The position numbers and the translations under genes were made by a program. Positions 62,501-64,000 of a DNA stretch of 64,000 nucleotides are shown piece by piece. Location: NCBI GenBank assembly GCA_902729315.2, contig LR746268.1:7671501-7735500 (forward strand). Direction: 5' to 3'. The notes beneath the pieces are model-generated. The model did not search any database. It was given only the letters and a program-made list of their open reading frames with translations, and had not been told where the DNA came from. Numbering within the stretch: the first letter of the stretch is position 1; every line of letters starts with the position of its first letter. The stretch comes from Spirodela intermedia. Taxonomy: Eukaryota > Streptophyta > Magnoliopsida > Alismatales > Araceae.

Positions 62501-62815
62501 TCCGGGGAGAGACTCTGCTATTGCCCACGGATATCCTCGTCCTCGGATAACAAGAATCCTGATTTGTAATCAGTTCTTAGTACATATAAGAAGATAGGTT
62601 CACCCCAAATCCTCCCCCCCCCCTCCTACCATCACCTCTCTCTAAGAAAAACGAAATCCAAGTTACTCGCTCAGATGGGGTGAGACAGAGAGTCAAACCT
62701 TTAGCCTGTTGTGGAACTGGGCCGTGCATGGAAAGGAGGAGGATACTTCTGCCGGGCCAGAGAACCGTTGCTGCACCCCGCAGCAGCATGACGGATTCAG
62801 CACAGCCGTCTGCAT
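59510..62815 (-). CDS. NifU-like Fe-S scaffold protein, chloroplastic (NFU2/NFU3 type)
   Basis: A plastid scaffold that assembles and passes [4Fe-4S]/[2Fe-2S] clusters to photosystem I and other stromal targets. Exons are 62699-62815, 62447-62558, 60868-61178 and 59510-59698, in phase, giving 242 residues. Residues 1-80 form a Ser/Arg-rich transit peptide starting [18 protein letters not shown]. The first NFU domain (about 92-160, [18 protein letters not shown]) carries the cluster-ligand motif CGSC (C133, C136) in [18 protein letters not shown]. The linker [13 protein letters not shown] leads into a second NFU domain (about 180-242, [10 protein letters not shown] to KIAAVQLL) where the CxxC is replaced by GPAAGVM, the usual degenerate second domain of plant NFU1-3. 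Arabidopsis NFU2 and NFU3 are too alike to choose between here. Intron 3 is 1.17 kb without other features. Confidence 0.94.
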
Positions 62816-63395
62816 CCGGTGAACACTTCCCCCCGACAGGGGCAACGGAATAGAAGTGACGGCGGCGAGAAGACAGAAAGAACCACCAGAGGAACCGTAC
62901 GCCGGCGGCGGCGACCAGGCTGCGCTCCTCCGCTCGCGATTCTCCGACTCGGCCGACGAAACCGGAGAGACGAAAGAGGCGACGCCGCTTCCACAGCTTA
63001 TTCCGACCCCTTGCTTCTGGGATGTTCCAAGCGGACGGTGTATAACCCCGTCACGGCTTTGATGTGTTTCGGATCTGAATGTTCCCCACTTGTGGAGCAG
63101 AAAAACCCGTTTCGACCTCATCGGATCATCCCTTCCACGTGGGCCAATCAGATCCACATGTTGTCGCTTGTGGGTCCACCTTCCCTTTTGCCGTCCACTA
63201 ACCGTGGAAACCACAAGCGCCCAGACATCTCCTAATCTCGATCGGACGGCCATCGATAGCCACGTGCCACTCTCGAAATTAGCAAGCCGTGTGGGTCCCC
63301 AGGCCGCCCACGTCCCCAACCAGCCGCCGGAAAGATGCAGGGCAGCGCGATGATTTCGAAGGGAAGAAGAAAGGTACAGGCTTCCCTTTGGATTC
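62816..63395. promoter_or_regulatory. Short NFU promoter / PPR 3' flank
   Basis: Only 580 bases separate the NFU start codon from the stop of the upstream minus-strand PPR gene, so the NFU promoter and the PPR 3' UTR must share this stretch. GC-rich near the NFU gene; CCACGTGG-type elements occur near 63137-63143 (CCACGTGGG) and 63261-63266 (CACGTG). No TATA box was seen. Confidence 0.5.
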
Positions 63396-64000
63396 TCAGC
63401 GGAGGAGCTTCACCTGCCCACAAGGGGCTCCGGGTTTTATCTGTAGAGAGCTGCTCCCGGGTTTGTTCTGTACGCCGTCGCGCTTCATCGCCTCCCTCAG
63501 CCTCAACACGTCTCCCCACATCCCGCCGGCGGCATATATGTTCGACAAGGCGATGTAGTCCTCGCATGCAGCGGCGGCGCCGCATGGGGGCCCATCGGGT
63601 CCCCTCTCCAGCTGCAGTAGCTTCCTCCCAATCTCCTCCCCAAGCGCGCTGCGGCCGTAGACCTTGCAGGCACACAGCAACGTCCTCCACAGCACGGCGT
63701 CCGGCGCCATCGGCATGTCTGTGACGAACCGAAGGGCCTCCTCCACCATGCCCACCCGAGCGAGAAGGTCCACCACGCAGCCGTAGTGCTGGACGCTCGG
63801 CGCGACGCCAAACCTGCGGGTCATGGTCTCGAACAGGTGCAGGCCTTCGTTCACCAGCCCTGCGTGGCAGCAAGCGGATAGCAGGCAGGTGAAGGTTACG
63901 GCATTGGGGGATACACCCTCGGCGAGCATCGCGTCAAGCAGCTCGATGGCCGCCTCTCCTCGGCCGTGGAAGGCGAGTGCCGCCGTCATGACCGTCCAGG
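63396..64000 (-). CDS. E-class pentatricopeptide repeat protein, C-terminal part, cut by window end
   Basis: The last 200 or so codons of a PLS-class PPR gene; the 5' part lies beyond 64000. The visible frame starts inside a PPR motif (WTVMTAALAFHGRGEAAIELLDAMLAEGVSPNAVTF), continues through LLSACCHAGLVNEGLHLFETM and then the E motif (QHYGCVVDLLARVGMVEEALRFV, DAVLWRTLLCACKVYGRS, YIALSNIYAAGGMWGDVLRLREAM). It ends soon after KPGSSSLQIKPGAPCGQVKLLR, so E+ is truncated and no DYW domain is present. Predicted organellar RNA-binding function comes from the family. It is not a tandem copy of the PPR at 56643-59270: the repeats differ and the orientation is opposite. Confidence 0.92.
   Translation of the reverse strand, partial: WTVMTAALAFHGRGEAAIELLDAMLAEGVSPNAVTFTCLLSACCHAGLVNEGLHLFETMTRRFGVAPSVQHYGCVVDLLARVGMVEEALRFVTDMPMAPDAVLWRTLLCACKVYGRSALGEEIGRKLLQLERGPDGPPCGAAAACEDYIALSNIYAAGGMWGDVLRLREAMKRDGVQNKPGSSSLQIKPGAPCGQVKLLR

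Overview
This is plant nuclear DNA. Almost every gene is split by short GT-AG introns, the protein set is typical of angiosperms (peroxisomal ABCD1, AKT2, a zinc-finger homeodomain protein, PLS-class PPR proteins, a plastid NFU scaffold), and intergenic DNA is rich in CT/GA tracts and TGGGCY motifs. Coding GC content is strongly bimodal: ABCD1, RFC4 and bystin are AT-rich, whereas the PPR, SDR, ZHD and BPS1-like genes are very GC-rich. That suggests a monocot or early-diverging angiosperm with a fairly compact genome, but the species cannot be named from the sequence. All gene models were made by hand from splice sites, reading-frame phase and remembered family sequences; no search was run.

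Layout. 1-2121 (-): 5' part of a replication factor C subunit (RFC4 type) with two exact E2F sites just upstream. 4932-24160 (+): complete 25-exon peroxisomal ABC transporter ABCD1/PXA1 (1340 aa), divergent from RFC4, with a Ty1-copia relic and a 107-bp tandem duplication in intron 3. 24751-26334 (-): TIC32-like short-chain dehydrogenase, convergent with ABCD1. 27810-28661 (-): single-exon ZF-HD transcription factor with a TATA box. 28.7-33.1 kb: no recognisable gene. 33162-37107 (+): UDP-galactose transporter of the Golgi NST/TPT family. 37535-38356 (-): universal-stress-protein-domain protein. 40405-44815 (-): Shaker K+ channel AKT2. 45915-49754 (-): bystin, with a GC-AG first intron and a CAGCAG tandem acceptor. 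52177-53219 (+): BPS1/BYPASS1-like protein. 53.2-56.6 kb: no recognised gene. 56643-59270 (+): intronless E-class PPR protein. 59510-62815 (-): two-domain plastid NFU2/NFU3-type Fe-S scaffold. 63396-64000 (-): C-terminal part of a second E-class PPR gene cut by the window edge.

The genes do not form a functional cluster; this is ordinary mixed housekeeping gene content. From memory, the RFC4, UDP-galactose-transporter and BPS1-like genes have Arabidopsis homologues close together on chromosome 1 (about At1g21690 to At1g22030), so part of the order may be old synteny. I saw no CRISPR array, prokaryotic system or intact transposon. The points most worth a second look are a His in place of the AKT2-specific S4 lysine, the bystin GC-AG intron and NAGNAG acceptor, the NNGG motif in the SDR, the E2F pair at RFC4, dense TGGGCY and CACGTG clusters, a nested hairpin near 39.95 kb, and a possible uORF in the ABCD1 leader.
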